This document shows positions 1-7,590 of a DNA stretch of 15,803 nt, in pieces (positions within the stretch are counted from its first letter, which is position 1; the number at the start of each line of letters is the position of its first letter). Origin of the DNA: Bacteroidales bacterium. Its GTDB lineage: Bacteria > Bacteroidota > Bacteroidia > Bacteroidales > BM520. Below the pieces are notes generated by a model. The model had not been told where the DNA came from and did not search any database. It saw only the letters and a list, made by a program, of their open reading frames with translations. Location of the stretch: assembly GCA_028701815.1 (NCBI GenBank), contig JAQVPY010000031.1, positions 1 through 15,803 on the forward strand, in the 5' to 3' direction. The translations under genes were made by a program, and so were the position numbers.

Positions 1-80
<80 letters not shown>

Positions 81-87
81 TTTTATA

Positions 88-120
88 AAAAAAAGCCCGT
101 ATTAACGGGCTTTTTTGTTT
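88..120 (+). terminator. Rho-independent terminator of the rRNA operon, probably bidirectional
   Basis: The stem GCCCGT (95-100) and ACGGGC (105-110) encloses the loop ATTA and is followed by TTTTTT. The mirror A-run at 88-94 supplies a U-tract for minus-strand transcripts, so the same hairpin can also end transcription of the convergent transporter gene that stops at 134. Confidence 0.88.
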
Positions 121-133
121 TTATATCACTTCC

Positions 134-814
134 TTATATGTCTTTTATCTTAAGTATGTTGTAAGATATATCGTTGTCGTAAACATCGCTGCCCTCTATC
201 TTTTTCACCCGCCTGACTACCCTTATCGTAATAGGTAAAACAATAATCTCATATACCGATTTTAACGCTACCTGCGTGAGCATCAATTTGATTAAGTTTT
301 CTATCGAAAGCAATCCGCCAAAAGCAATTGGGAAAAATATAATGGAATCTACTGCCTCTCCGCCAAAAGTGGAGAGTATGGCACGCGCCGAGAAACGTTT
401 ACCCTTGTCGCGTATCTTCATCCTGCTCATGATATATGCGTTTATAAAAGAGCCGAATAAAAACGCTGTCAAACTTGCTACGATTATCCTCGGAACTAAT
501 CCGAATATGTAATTGAAATGCTCTGCACCATCCCAATATTCCGGAGAAGGAATCAAAGTGGATAATTGCCCCATAATCGCGACAAAGGCATTCATTATAA
601 ATCCCGTCCATATTATCAATCGCGCCTTCCTAAATCCCCATATCTCCGTTATGCAGTCATTTATGATGTATGAAATCGGAAATACTAACATGCCGGCAGT
701 GATAGTTAACGGTCCGGCTTGTATTATCTTGGTCTCTAATAAGTTGGCAGTAATTAAGCATACGTTGAAAACGATGCCAAATAACATGAAGGGTAACGAT
801 ACAGTCTTTTTCAT
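134..814 (-). CDS. yhhQ: Queuosine precursor transporter (YhhQ/DUF165 family)
   Basis: An integral membrane protein of about 226 residues that resembles the YhhQ/DUF165 vitamin-uptake family, which imports queuine-type precursors for tRNA modification. Supporting features are the early ITANLLETK segment (residues 21-29), the acidic motif INDCITEIWG (51-60, family pattern D..tE.wG), and GGEAVDS (151-157) before a hydrophobic FFPIAFGG segment. About six hydrophobic spans are visible. The reading frame is open from a GTG at 847, but I chose the ATG at 814 because it starts a normal MKK N-terminus and follows an A-rich leader, as is usual in Bacteroidota. The C-terminal 25 residues are charged and probably cytoplasmic. 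It converges on the rRNA terminator. Family assignment is by motif recognition; substrate is inferred from the family. Confidence 0.9.
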   Translation of the reverse strand: MKKTVSLPFMLFGIVFNVCLITANLLETKIIQAGPLTITAGMLVFPISYIINDCITEIWGFRKARLIIWTGFIMNAFVAIMGQLSTLIPSPEYWDGAEHFNYIFGLVPRIIVASLTAFLFGSFINAYIMSRMKIRDKGKRFSARAILSTFGGEAVDSIIFFPIAFGGLLSIENLIKLMLTQVALKSVYEIIVLPITIRVVRRVKKIEGSDVYDNDISYNILKIKDI

Positions 815-861
815 ATTCTTGTTTTTTACGTGGTTAAGCAAGCACACGATTATCTCTTAGA

Positions 862-887
862 TAAAAAAAGTCGCCTCTTCGACGACT
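862..887 (-). terminator. Rho-independent terminator of the tRNA-Arg gene
   Basis: Read on the minus strand, AGTCGTC and GGCGACT form a 7-bp stem (one G-T pair) around the loop GAAGA, followed by TTTTTTT. It begins 2 bases after the CCA end of the tRNA, so the tRNA appears to be a single-gene transcript. Confidence 0.85.
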
Positions 888-889
888 CT

Positions 890-967
890 TGGTGATTCAG
901 CCGCGACTCGAACGCGGGACCCACAGCTTAGAAGGCTGTTGCTCTAATCCAACTGAGCTACTGAACC
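890..967 (-). tRNA. tRNA-Arg (anticodon UCU), CCA encoded
   Basis: The reverse complement folds into a complete cloverleaf of 78 nt: acceptor GGTTCAG/CTGAATC, D stem GCTC/GAGC, anticodon stem ACAGC/GCTGT around the loop CTTCTAA (anticodon TCT, reading AGA/AGG), variable loop GGGTC, T stem CCGCG/CGCGG with TTCGAGT loop, discriminator A, and an encoded CCA. It has its own promoter and terminator. Confidence 0.96.
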
Positions 968-980
968 ATTTTTGCGAATG

Positions 981-1011
981 CAAAGATAGATGTTTTTGAT
1001 AAAAAAAACAA
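981..1011 (-). promoter_or_regulatory. Bacteroidota-type promoter for tRNA-Arg
   Basis: On the minus strand TTG (1009-1011) is followed by exactly 20 bases and then TATCTTTG (981-988), a perfect TAnnTTTG -7 box. The expected start of transcription falls a few bases before the tRNA 5' end at 967. This fits the Bacteroidota housekeeping sigma consensus. Confidence 0.8.
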
Positions 1012-1029
1012 TATCTTATAAAATAAATT

Positions 1030-1680
1030 TTATAGAGAGATTATCGCGTTTTTTATGGCGTATTTTACTAACTCTGCAACAGTGAAGATATCAAGCTTTT
1101 CCATGATATTGCTGCGATGTACTTCAACAGTTCTGTGGCTGATGCCTAATTTTGTCCCGATTTTGCGCGGAGTGAGCCCGAGTGCTAATAATTTCAAAAC
1201 TTCTTTTTCTCTTACAGTTAAAGCGTTGTAATGACCTTTAGTAAGCGTATCTTCTTTTCTAATTGCATCGTAAATAACCTGATTCACACGCTTGCAGAAA
1301 TATTGCCCCCCACCATAGATTTGAATAATTGCCTCTTCTACGACATCCATCCCCTCATCTTTTAAAACATATCCCGAGACACCGGACTTTATTGTGCCGA
1401 TTATAGTTTCTTCATCCGTCGCCGCTGATAAAACTAATACTTTCGCCGCCTTGTCTTTTTGATAAATCGTCGAAATTAAATCAATGCCCTGTAAATCCCC
1501 GGGTAAGGATAAATCGGCAATTAAAATATCGTATTCCAAAGTGTCACATACTTTCAAAAATTCTTCAGCCGAATAAAAAGCACCGACTAATTCAATCTTG
1601 TCATGACTCTTGAACTTGATTTCAAATACATCACATAATATTTTATGGTCATCTATAAGGGCAATCCTAATTTTATTCAT
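1030..1680 (-). CDS. LuxR/NarL-type DNA-binding response regulator
   Basis: This 216-residue protein has the standard two-domain layout. The receiver domain (about 4-120) keeps the acidic pair D10-D11, phospho-acceptor D56 in ILIADLSLP, S85 in VLVLSA and K107 in YVLKDEG. The C-terminal LuxR helix-turn-helix (about 152-212) carries LTVREKEVLKLLALG and the recognition region ISHRTVEVHRSNIMEKL. All phosphorylation residues are present, so the protein should be functional. Its ATG lies inside the end of the upstream histidine kinase gene (shared bases ATGAATAA), which suggests translational coupling. Its partner kinase is interrupted by a stop codon, so this regulator may now be unpartnered or controlled by a reduced kinase. 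The regulated genes cannot be read from the window. Confidence 0.93.
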   Translation of the reverse strand: MNKIRIALIDDHKILCDVFEIKFKSHDKIELVGAFYSAEEFLKVCDTLEYDILIADLSLPGDLQGIDLISTIYQKDKAAKVLVLSAATDEETIIGTIKSGVSGYVLKDEGMDVVEEAIIQIYGGGQYFCKRVNQVIYDAIRKEDTLTKGHYNALTVREKEVLKLLALGLTPRKIGTKLGISHRTVEVHRSNIMEKLDIFTVAELVKYAIKNAIISL

Positions 1681-2893
1681 ACTTAAAAGTTACTGTGAAA
1701 CATATATAATCGTTATCTCTCGATACTCCAATCTTCCCATCATTCATCTCAACAAATTCCTTACAAATAATCAAACCTAAACCCGATCCTTTCTTGCTGC
1801 TGTCTTTGCCTATTTTACGCGCATTCTCCTCTATCTTGAAGAGCTTTGACATGTCTTCGTCCGACAACATCTCTCCCTTGTCTTTAATAGTAATACTCAT
1901 ACTGCTTTCGTCACGCATCTCCTCAATATATATTGTCGTTTCGCTGTCGGCAAATTTAATGGCATTGGAAATGAGATTTCTAAAAATGGTCGTGAGCATC
2001 TTTTCATCCACATTAAGTATAGTCGATGGGGATAGAGCTTTATTCTCAATGATTAACCCCTTCTCCTTCGCTTTATATCTAAGAGGTGTATATGCTTTTA
2101 ATACTACGGGATTAAGCTCGAGCTGCACTTTTTCAGGCGTATAGTATCCCGACTGGGATAATGCCCATTGTAATAGATTCTTTAGCAAATCGTTAATGCC
2201 GGTTGCCGAATCTCGCATTTCAGATATGTATCCGCGAATGTCCTCTTTCTCTATTTCGTCGAAAGATGTAGATAATGCTTCTGTTAACGACGCAAATGCT
2301 GAAACCGGTGAGGACAAGTCGTGCGCAATGATGGAGAAAAATTTTGTCTTTGAAGCATTCATCTTCTTTAACTCTTTCTGCTGTATCTGCAGAATCTTTG
2401 CGGTTTTCTGCTTTTGACGGTAAAGTAAAAATAATACTATTACTATTATAAAAAACAGAGCAAGCGCCAAATACAATAATATGGCAGTTTGACGATTCCG
2501 CTTCAATTCATAATTCTGCATCTCCAAATTTGAACTGTATTCTGAGAGAAGCCTCTCTTTCTTCTCTGTCTCGTATTTGACCTCCAAGTCTTTTAACGCG
2601 ACATTCTTTTCTAAATCGAAAGCGGCTTGATGAGTCTCATTTTCGAGTAAATTGTAATTATACGCATTTTTGTAATCACCCTTTATTAAATAGATGCCTT
2701 TTATGAATGAATATGCATACTCGTAATGATTGGTATATCTGTTGGGGAAAACAACACTTGCCGAATCTAAAAACAAGACTGCTTCTTTTGCTAATGATAA
2801 GGCTTTATTATATTGCTTTCTTTTTTTGCATATCTCCGCACGCTCTAATGTTATATAATAACTTATGTCATGGTTGCCCGCCGCATCCTGCAT
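1673..2893 (-). CDS. Sensor histidine kinase, C-terminal part (kinase core), downstream of an in-frame stop
   Basis: These 406 residues hold the end of a TPR-like region (to about 90), a coiled coil (95-135), one membrane span (137-158), a linker, and a complete kinase core. The dimerisation/phospho-acceptor box FFSIIAHDLSSPV has H191; the N box FRNLISNAIKFA has N310; the G1 region reads DKGEMLS (D338, G340); the G2 box is GSGLGL (369-374). It is in the same frame as the TPR fragment that stops at 2930; 12 sense codons separate that TGA from this ATG. The intact gene would encode about 708 residues. If translation restarts here, the product lacks the signal peptide and most sensor repeats but could still phosphorylate. 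More likely this is the 3' half of a pseudogene. It overlaps the response regulator by 8 bases. Confidence 0.85.
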   Translation of the reverse strand: MQDAAGNHDISYYITLERAEICKKRKQYNKALSLAKEAVLFLDSASVVFPNRYTNHYEYAYSFIKGIYLIKGDYKNAYNYNLLENETHQAAFDLEKNVALKDLEVKYETEKKERLLSEYSSNLEMQNYELKRNRQTAILLYLALALFFIIVIVLFLLYRQKQKTAKILQIQQKELKKMNASKTKFFSIIAHDLSSPVSAFASLTEALSTSFDEIEKEDIRGYISEMRDSATGINDLLKNLLQWALSQSGYYTPEKVQLELNPVVLKAYTPLRYKAKEKGLIIENKALSPSTILNVDEKMLTTIFRNLISNAIKFADSETTIYIEEMRDESSMSITIKDKGEMLSDEDMSKLFKIEENARKIGKDSSKKGSGLGLIICKEFVEMNDGKIGVSRDNDYICFTVTFKYE

Positions 2894-2929
2894 AGAGCCG
2901 GCAACTTTGAGCGCCTTTTCAGCATTGTC

Positions 2930-2932
2930 TCA
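2930..2932 (-). other. In-frame TGA splitting the histidine kinase
   Basis: The frame reads GCC GAG ATA TAT TGA GAC AAT GCT GAA on the minus strand. No base is missing or added: the upstream and downstream parts are in the same frame, so one base substitution explains the split. I saw no recoding signal. Other genes in the window (the first lipoprotein at 5443, for example) end with TGA, so TGA is not a sense codon here. Confidence 0.85.
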
Positions 2933-3799
2933 ATATATCTCGGCACTGTCTATCAATGGCGGGTCATAATATGTCTCAAACATTATTGCCATGTTTATAT
3001 AGTTCTCAGGAAGACTCGCCCTGTAAAGAGTTAACTCTTCAATAGTGAGCTTTTCAATGTGGGCTAACGATAATCTGAAATAATAAATCATCGAATCACG
3101 TAATGCTAAATTAGAGGTGTCTTTGGAATATTCGCAATGATAATATGAGCCGTATAACCTCGCAATTGTGTGGCGAATAAACATATTGGCACGATTCGAT
3201 AATATGGATTCGGCCTTTTTCGCCATTTGTAATACTCCCTCGCAGTCATTCCTTTGAATATAATAATCCGACATAAATACTAACGTTCTCGTAATGGTAA
3301 TATCTTCGCCTTCTATATCTTTTAATATATCTATCGCCTCGCTTCCATATTTATATCCTTTTACCATGTCCCCCGTAATGGTCTGTACCATACAGTAATT
3401 GGCGTATATCTTGCCTATTATTTTACTCTTGTCGATAACTTTATCTGCATACACCGTGGCGCTGTCAATGAACGGATATGAAGCATCATATTGCCCCGCA
3501 TATTGATTGGAAAGAAATATACTGTAATATACAGCAGATCTATATAGATTGTGCTCTTCGATATTTTTAATCCTGTCAATCCGGTTTATTAAAGCCGGAT
3601 ATATGCTGTCTAACGAGTTTAAAGGGATGTCAAGACATTGTCTGAGAATTTTCTGCGCCTTCTGCTCATTGCTGCCCGTCGAACTTATTATGCTGTCAAT
3701 ACCCGTGCATATTTCGGGATTACTGCCCTGCTTTTTCCCCATAAGGAGAAAACTGAAGAGAAAAGGAAACATTGTTATAAGGAGGATACGCTTATACAT
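2930..3799 (-). CDS. TPR-type sensor histidine kinase, N-terminal sensor part, truncated by in-frame TGA
   Basis: This 289-residue piece has a signal peptide (about 1-20, hydrophobic ITMFPFLFSFLLMG) and then an all-helical, tetratricopeptide-like sensor region (about 85-289). Recurrent helix pairs with A/Y/G spacing are visible, such as IYANYCMVQTITGDMVKGY and the repeated 'SAxxY' ends. It stops at TGA (2930-2932) in the middle of a TPR helix: the last residues DSAEIY continue after the stop as DNAEKALKVAGS and then the kinase fragment, all in one frame. The periplasmic TPR plus membrane span plus kinase layout is common in Bacteroidota sensors paired with LuxR-type regulators. Alone, this fragment would be a secreted TPR protein with no output domain. 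A good promoter lies just upstream. Confidence 0.85.
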   Translation of the reverse strand: MYKRILLITMFPFLFSFLLMGKKQGSNPEICTGIDSIISSTGSNEQKAQKILRQCLDIPLNSLDSIYPALINRIDRIKNIEEHNLYRSAVYYSIFLSNQYAGQYDASYPFIDSATVYADKVIDKSKIIGKIYANYCMVQTITGDMVKGYKYGSEAIDILKDIEGEDITITRTLVFMSDYYIQRNDCEGVLQMAKKAESILSNRANMFIRHTIARLYGSYYHCEYSKDTSNLALRDSMIYYFRLSLAHIEKLTIEELTLYRASLPENYINMAIMFETYYDPPLIDSAEIY

Positions 3800-3821
3800 A
3801 ATTAATATATCTTTTGTTATG

Positions 3822-3855
3822 CAAATATATGCTTAATAAAACGAATAATCGACAA
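3822..3855 (-). promoter_or_regulatory. Probable promoter of the sensor kinase/response regulator operon
   Basis: On the minus strand TATATTTG (3822-3829) fits TAnnTTTG perfectly and lies 22 bases before the ATG at 3799. TTG at 3853-3855 is a candidate -33 element with 23 bases between, slightly longer than ideal. Confidence 0.5.
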
Positions 3856-3978
3856 AACATCACTTTTTTTCTACTGTTTTTGATAAAAATACGCGATTCC
3901 CTTATGTTTTTTATATGTAATATACTTACGAATACTTCGGTATATATACTGATAAAAATCAGAATCATTAGCTATACC

Positions 3979-4010
3979 TTTGTTGAGTATAGTTAACAAC
4001 AATTAATTTG
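3979..4010 (+). promoter_or_regulatory. Probable promoter of the 4025-5443 gene pair
   Basis: TTTG (3979-3982) is followed by 20 bases and then TTAATTTG (4003-4010), one mismatch from TAnnTTTG. The ATG at 4025 is 14 bases downstream. The 225-base divergent gap 3800-4024 otherwise holds only AT-rich sequence and the opposite-strand promoter. Confidence 0.45.
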
Positions 4011-4024
4011 AAAAAAGTAATACT

Positions 4025-4678
4025 ATGAAAAAACTATTTTGTGCGATATTGTTCCTCGGATTGGGAATAATATCTGTCTTCGCCGCTGGCGATGAACCAT
4101 TCTTCCCTGTAAGAGAAGGCGCAGTGCTGACTTACGCAGATAAAAATCCTAAGGGCAAAGTACTGTCTTATGTGGTTTATACTATCGAAAAAGTTGAAAC
4201 CGCGGGCGATGTGATCTCTATTACATATCAGATAGAATCATTGGATGATAATAAAAAACTTGCCTTTCCGCCATTTTATACAACCATTAAAATTGAAGAT
4301 GGTTATGTGCATTTTGATGCCACCTCCTGTGTCGCTAACCTCGTCGAAGGGATGGAGGTCACAGGAAGAGGCATAATACTTCCTTCAAATATGAAAGCCG
4401 GCGATGTGCTCGACGACTATAAAATAATTATCACTAACCTCGGCATGGAATCCGTATGCTCTAATATTAATGTCTCCACACTGGAGAGTATTACAACGGA
4501 TGCCGGCACGTTCGACTGCTTTAAGGTAGATAGCTCTGTCGCAACAAAAGTGCTGTTTATCAATACGTCGGGGACTACTTCAGTATGGTATGCTCACGGC
4601 ATCGGTGATGTAAAGACCAATACATACGACAAAAAAGGGAAACTTATTCAAACCAGAGAACTTGTTTCCTTAAAATAA
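4025..4678 (+). CDS. Secreted DUF3108-like (TapB-type) protein
   Basis: This 217-residue protein starts with a signal peptide (1-20, MKK then a hydrophobic core ending in VFA-A). The mature part is beta-rich. It opens with FFPVREGAVLTYADKN, like DUF3108-type proteins whose first strand is 'xPxxxGxxxxY'. Near the end it carries TDAGTFDCFKVDSS and VWYAHGIGDVKTNTYDKKGK, the 'G-x-[FY]-x-C-x-K-V ... W-Y-x-x-G-I-G-x-V-K' signature of that group. It probably acts in the periplasm or outer membrane; its molecular role is not known. The next gene follows after 30 bases, so the two are likely co-transcribed. Family assignment comes from motif memory only. Confidence 0.75.
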   Translation: MKKLFCAILFLGLGIISVFAAGDEPFFPVREGAVLTYADKNPKGKVLSYVVYTIEKVETAGDVISITYQIESLDDNKKLAFPPFYTTIKIEDGYVHFDATSCVANLVEGMEVTGRGIILPSNMKAGDVLDDYKIIITNLGMESVCSNINVSTLESITTDAGTFDCFKVDSSVATKVLFINTSGTTSVWYAHGIGDVKTNTYDKKGKLIQTRELVSLK

Positions 4679-4708
4679 TTAATTTATAACTAATAATAAT
4701 ACGTGATT

Positions 4709-5443
4709 ATGAAAAAATTTTATTTACCGATAGTTAGATTTATTTCCTCCATGGGTATATGCGCTGTACTCGTTTTTTTAATGAATTCCTGCGATTTGTT
4801 CAATGCTATTGACGCTTTGAATGATTATGCGGAAATAATAAATATGTATCAGGATACCGACTATGATTACGCCGGCTATGCCGGAATGGGCGCCAGTGAA
4901 GAACCTCTCGATGGAACTGCTTACGTGTTACCGGCCGGCGTTACCATCTCCGGAATAATCACAGGGAACGGATACGATGAATATGATGAAGAACGCGGAA
5001 GTGGCGGTCTCGTCCAACTAAGTTTTATAATTAAAAATGCAAGATCTACAAATGTCGATGTCGTTTTTCCTCAAGGACTGACAACTCAAAATACGACCAG
5101 CGAATATCAAAACGGTATTCTTGCAAAACAAACATCCGTCACTGTGCCTGCTCAGGATAGCGTATATCTGCATCTTCTCTTCTATTGCTTGAATGTCAGC
5201 GCTCATGCTTCCGACGCGTCTGCTATTTATAATATCGGCCCAATAACCACTATCGAAGCATTTAAACCGCTATTCGAAGTATGTAAGAATAAGAAAATCA
5301 ATATAGAACAATATGGAAGCAAAACGGATAAGTACGAATCCGCTTCTTCTCTCGTTCAATCAATCGTATGGTGCATAACACACGGTAAAACATTTAAGAA
5401 ATCTCAAATTAAAGACATGCTTAGTTTGGTAGATAATGATTGA
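4709..5443 (+). CDS. Lipoprotein of unknown function
   Basis: The 244-residue product has a long signal peptide with a lipobox LMNSC (Cys28). A GTG at 4703 gives two extra residues, but the ATG at 4709 starts a normal MKKFYLP N-terminus and is preferred. The mature N-terminus is rich in Asp and Tyr (TDYDYAGYAG). The central part, from about 70, is a beta-sandwich-like stretch containing 'AYVLPAGVTISGIITGNGYDEYDEE' type strands and a strand VTVPAQDSVYLHLLFYCLN that resembles an Ig-like edge. The C-terminal 60 residues are helical and charged (SQIKDMLSLV). I do not recognise a named family. It lies 30 bases after the DUF3108-like gene, which suggests a shared transcript. Confidence 0.75.
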   Translation: MKKFYLPIVRFISSMGICAVLVFLMNSCDLFNAIDALNDYAEIINMYQDTDYDYAGYAGMGASEEPLDGTAYVLPAGVTISGIITGNGYDEYDEERGSGGLVQLSFIIKNARSTNVDVVFPQGLTTQNTTSEYQNGILAKQTSVTVPAQDSVYLHLLFYCLNVSAHASDASAIYNIGPITTIEAFKPLFEVCKNKKINIEQYGSKTDKYESASSLVQSIVWCITHGKTFKKSQIKDMLSLVDND

Positions 5444-5492
5444 TACTCAGTGTTATAATCGCGATACAAACTGCCTATATATAATATATAGA

Positions 5493-5522
5493 TTATGCTA
5501 AAGATAATTTGACTTATCTTTG
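5493..5522 (+). promoter_or_regulatory. Promoter of the OmpA/lipoprotein operon
   Basis: TATCTTTG (5515-5522) is a perfect TAnnTTTG -7 box, 55 bases before the ATG at 5578. The -33 element is weak (TTA at 5493-5495). The 134-base gap 5444-5577 shows no clear terminator hairpin for the preceding gene. Confidence 0.55.
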
Positions 5523-5577
5523 TCGTGATTAAATTACATCAATGTTATCAATCAATATAATTAAATAATTAATTGAT

Positions 5578-6999
5578 ATGAAAAATGTTAGAATATTATT
5601 GATTCTGTTGTTTTGTGTCTGCGCCACAAGTCTCTCTGCTCAATCTTTTTTGGATAGAGTGGCAAGATCGGCGAAACGCTCTGCTGAAAATGCAGTGGAA
5701 AGCAATGTCAATAGAAAAGTTGATAAGGCTGTCGATGACGCATTTAATCCATCTAACAGCCCATCGAATGAAGAGGCTGAGAAGACTTCTAAAAAAAAGA
5801 ATACCGACAAAGAAGACACCAATTCCGGATGGACTTGCTCTTCATGTGGCACCACCGGAAATACCGGCAAATTCTGTATGGAATGCGGTGCTAAACAACC
5901 TGTGGCATCCAATGACACATGGACTTGCTCCTGCGGTGCCACCGGTAATAAGGGAAAATTCTGCATGGAATGTGGGGCAAAACAACCGGTTGCCGATGGT
6001 GACGATAATGCGCAATCTACACCTGCTGCCGCTCCCCAAAAAGCCGAAATGAGCTGGAACAAGTTCGATTTTGTAGCCGGAGACGAGGTTATTTTTGAGG
6101 ATAATCTTGCCGGGGAACAACTCGGTGAGTTCCCATCTATGTGGGATTTGACCGCAGGCAATGTGGAAATAGCGCAGATGGATGGCGGGAATGTCATCGC
6201 TCTATTAGGAGGTGGAGGAGGTATTTTCCCGCTAATGAAGAATACGGACAATTATTTGCCGGAATCTTATACGATCGAAGCAGATTTTTACGTAGCTGAA
6301 AAAGGAAAAGGAGGATGGTATGGATTCCATATGAAAGACGGGAAAAGCACTGTCATTAGAATAGAATTCTGGGGATGGTCCTCAAATGATGGCAAATTGT
6401 CAGTCAGTATCGCTGCCGGCGATAAGAGAATAGAAGAAAATCCGCCCGTAAATCTGGGTTGGAATCGTATCAGTATATCTTTCAACAAACGCGCACTGAA
6501 AGTCTACATCAACGCCGATCGTATTGCGAACGTACCGAATTGCCCACAGGGGAAAACATTCTTTCTATATCGTGGCGGCGATTCTCCAAAAGTTCCTTCT
6601 TACGTAAAGAACGTCCGCATCGCCAAAGGTGCCGTTCCCCTCTACGACCGCATGATGAGCGACGGTAAATTCATCACCTATGGCATCACTTTCGACGTTG
6701 GCAAGTCAACAATCAAACCGGAAAGTATGGGCGAAATCAATCGCATCGTGCAACTTCTCAACGAGAACCCGACACTGAAATTCTCAGTCGAGGGACATAC
6801 CGACGCTACGGGCAATGCCGCGAGCAACCAAACTCTCTCCGAAGCCCGCAGTAAAGCCATTGTCGATAAGTTGGTCGAAATGGGCATCGCTGCCGACCGC
6901 CTCACCTCGATGGGCAAAGGGCAAAACAACCCCATTGCCGATAACTCCACCGACGAGGGACGCGCCAAGAACCGAAGAGTAGAGTTTGTGAAACAATAA
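5578..6999 (+). CDS. OmpA-family outer-membrane-associated protein with two zinc ribbons and a lectin-like middle domain
   Basis: This 473-residue secreted protein has, in order: a signal peptide (1-21, SLSA-Q); an amphipathic helix (23-56); an acidic/Lys linker; two tandem zinc ribbons, C87/C90/C100/C103 and C117/C119/C129/C132, both ending GKFCMECGAKQPVA; a beta-rich LamG-like domain (about 165-350); and a C-terminal OmpA peptidoglycan-binding domain (about 365-472). The OmpA domain has TFDVGKSTIKPES, EGHTDATGN (D409), SEARSKAI (R424) and NRRVEF, so diaminopimelate binding should be intact. It is likely tethered to peptidoglycan in the periplasm. Zinc ribbons are unusual for an exported protein. 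The OmpA part is clearly more GC-rich than the N-terminal half. It heads an operon with three more exported proteins; the next gene starts 33 bases on. Confidence 0.9.
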   Translation: MKNVRILLILLFCVCATSLSAQSFLDRVARSAKRSAENAVESNVNRKVDKAVDDAFNPSNSPSNEEAEKTSKKKNTDKEDTNSGWTCSSCGTTGNTGKFCMECGAKQPVASNDTWTCSCGATGNKGKFCMECGAKQPVADGDDNAQSTPAAAPQKAEMSWNKFDFVAGDEVIFEDNLAGEQLGEFPSMWDLTAGNVEIAQMDGGNVIALLGGGGGIFPLMKNTDNYLPESYTIEADFYVAEKGKGGWYGFHMKDGKSTVIRIEFWGWSSNDGKLSVSIAAGDKRIEENPPVNLGWNRISISFNKRALKVYINADRIANVPNCPQGKTFFLYRGGDSPKVPSYVKNVRIAKGAVPLYDRMMSDGKFITYGITFDVGKSTIKPESMGEINRIVQLLNENPTLKFSVEGHTDATGNAASNQTLSEARSKAIVDKLVEMGIAADRLTSMGKGQNNPIADNSTDEGRAKNRRVEFVKQ

Positions 7000-7032
7000 A
7001 AAATATAATGTTCAATCTTAAAAAATGCAATA

Positions 7033-7578
7033 ATGAAAATAGTTGAATTTCCAGTAATGATGTGTGTAGTAAGCCTCGTGATCTTCACGGCTTGCGGTGG
7101 CAACACCAACAAGAAAACGGCTGACGGAAAAGCCGAAACGAAAAGCGAGACGAAAACATCTGCAGAAACAGTATTAGAAGTAACAGATGATGCAAAAATA
7201 ATATTGACAAAATATGGTTTGACAGCAGAGGCAATAGTACCTCAAAATGCTTTCTATGCTTTTCTTCCTTTCGTGAAGCAGCGAGAAGTTGTCGGTTTTT
7301 TGCAAACCAAAGGAACGGGAAAAACAGTAAGAAGAGATTTTACCAAAATGATAGAGGGAATAAAAGCCGCTTCAGATGATGGAAAGATTTACAATGCCAC
7401 AAGCGACAAGTATGAGTTTGATATGAATTTAGTAACCGACTATGCTGTTGGACAGTCGTTTCAATATATCAGTAAAGGCAAGCTCATAAAGGTTTATTTA
7501 GCTTGGGGAGACGGATTTATAAAGCCGGGAACGAATGACAGTTATCCTATATATAGAATTACCTTTAAAGAAGAATAA
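7033..7578 (+). CDS. Lipoprotein of unknown function, paired N-terminal module with the gene at 8393
   Basis: This 181-residue lipoprotein has a signal peptide with lipobox FTAC (Cys21), then a Gly/Asn/Lys/Thr tether (to about 45) and a compact folded domain. The domain contains TDDAKIILTKYGLTAEAI, a helix-strand opening, and ends in strands GKLIKVYLAWGDGF and YPIYRITFKEE. The tether reads CGGNTNKKTADGKA, almost the same as the tether of the lipoprotein at 8393, although the folded parts differ. No named family was recognised. It sits in the middle of a probable operon: 33 bases after the OmpA-type gene, and 12 bases before the DUF4412 gene. Confidence 0.8.
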   Translation: MKIVEFPVMMCVVSLVIFTACGGNTNKKTADGKAETKSETKTSAETVLEVTDDAKIILTKYGLTAEAIVPQNAFYAFLPFVKQREVVGFLQTKGTGKTVRRDFTKMIEGIKAASDDGKIYNATSDKYEFDMNLVTDYAVGQSFQYISKGKLIKVYLAWGDGFIKPGTNDSYPIYRITFKEE

Positions 7579-7590
7579 AATACTTGGAGT

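Noticed and set aside
513..860. Plus-strand open frame of 115 codons opposite the transporter gene
   Set aside because: The minus-strand frame has clear YhhQ family motifs and a better start; the plus frame has no family features or promoter.
890..967. tRNA-Arg as integration site of a mobile element
   Set aside because: There is no repeat of the tRNA 3' end elsewhere in the window that I could see, and no integrase gene.
2930..2932. TGA as selenocysteine or tryptophan codon
   Set aside because: TGA ends other genes here (for example at 5443), no SECIS-like hairpin is evident downstream, and TPR helices have no reason to use selenocysteine. A point mutation or an assembly error is simpler.
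5640..6251. Long minus-strand open frame (203 codons) inside the OmpA-type gene
   Set aside because: It is antisense to a gene with clear domains (zinc ribbons, signal peptide), has no recognisable motif and reflects the codon pattern of the real gene.
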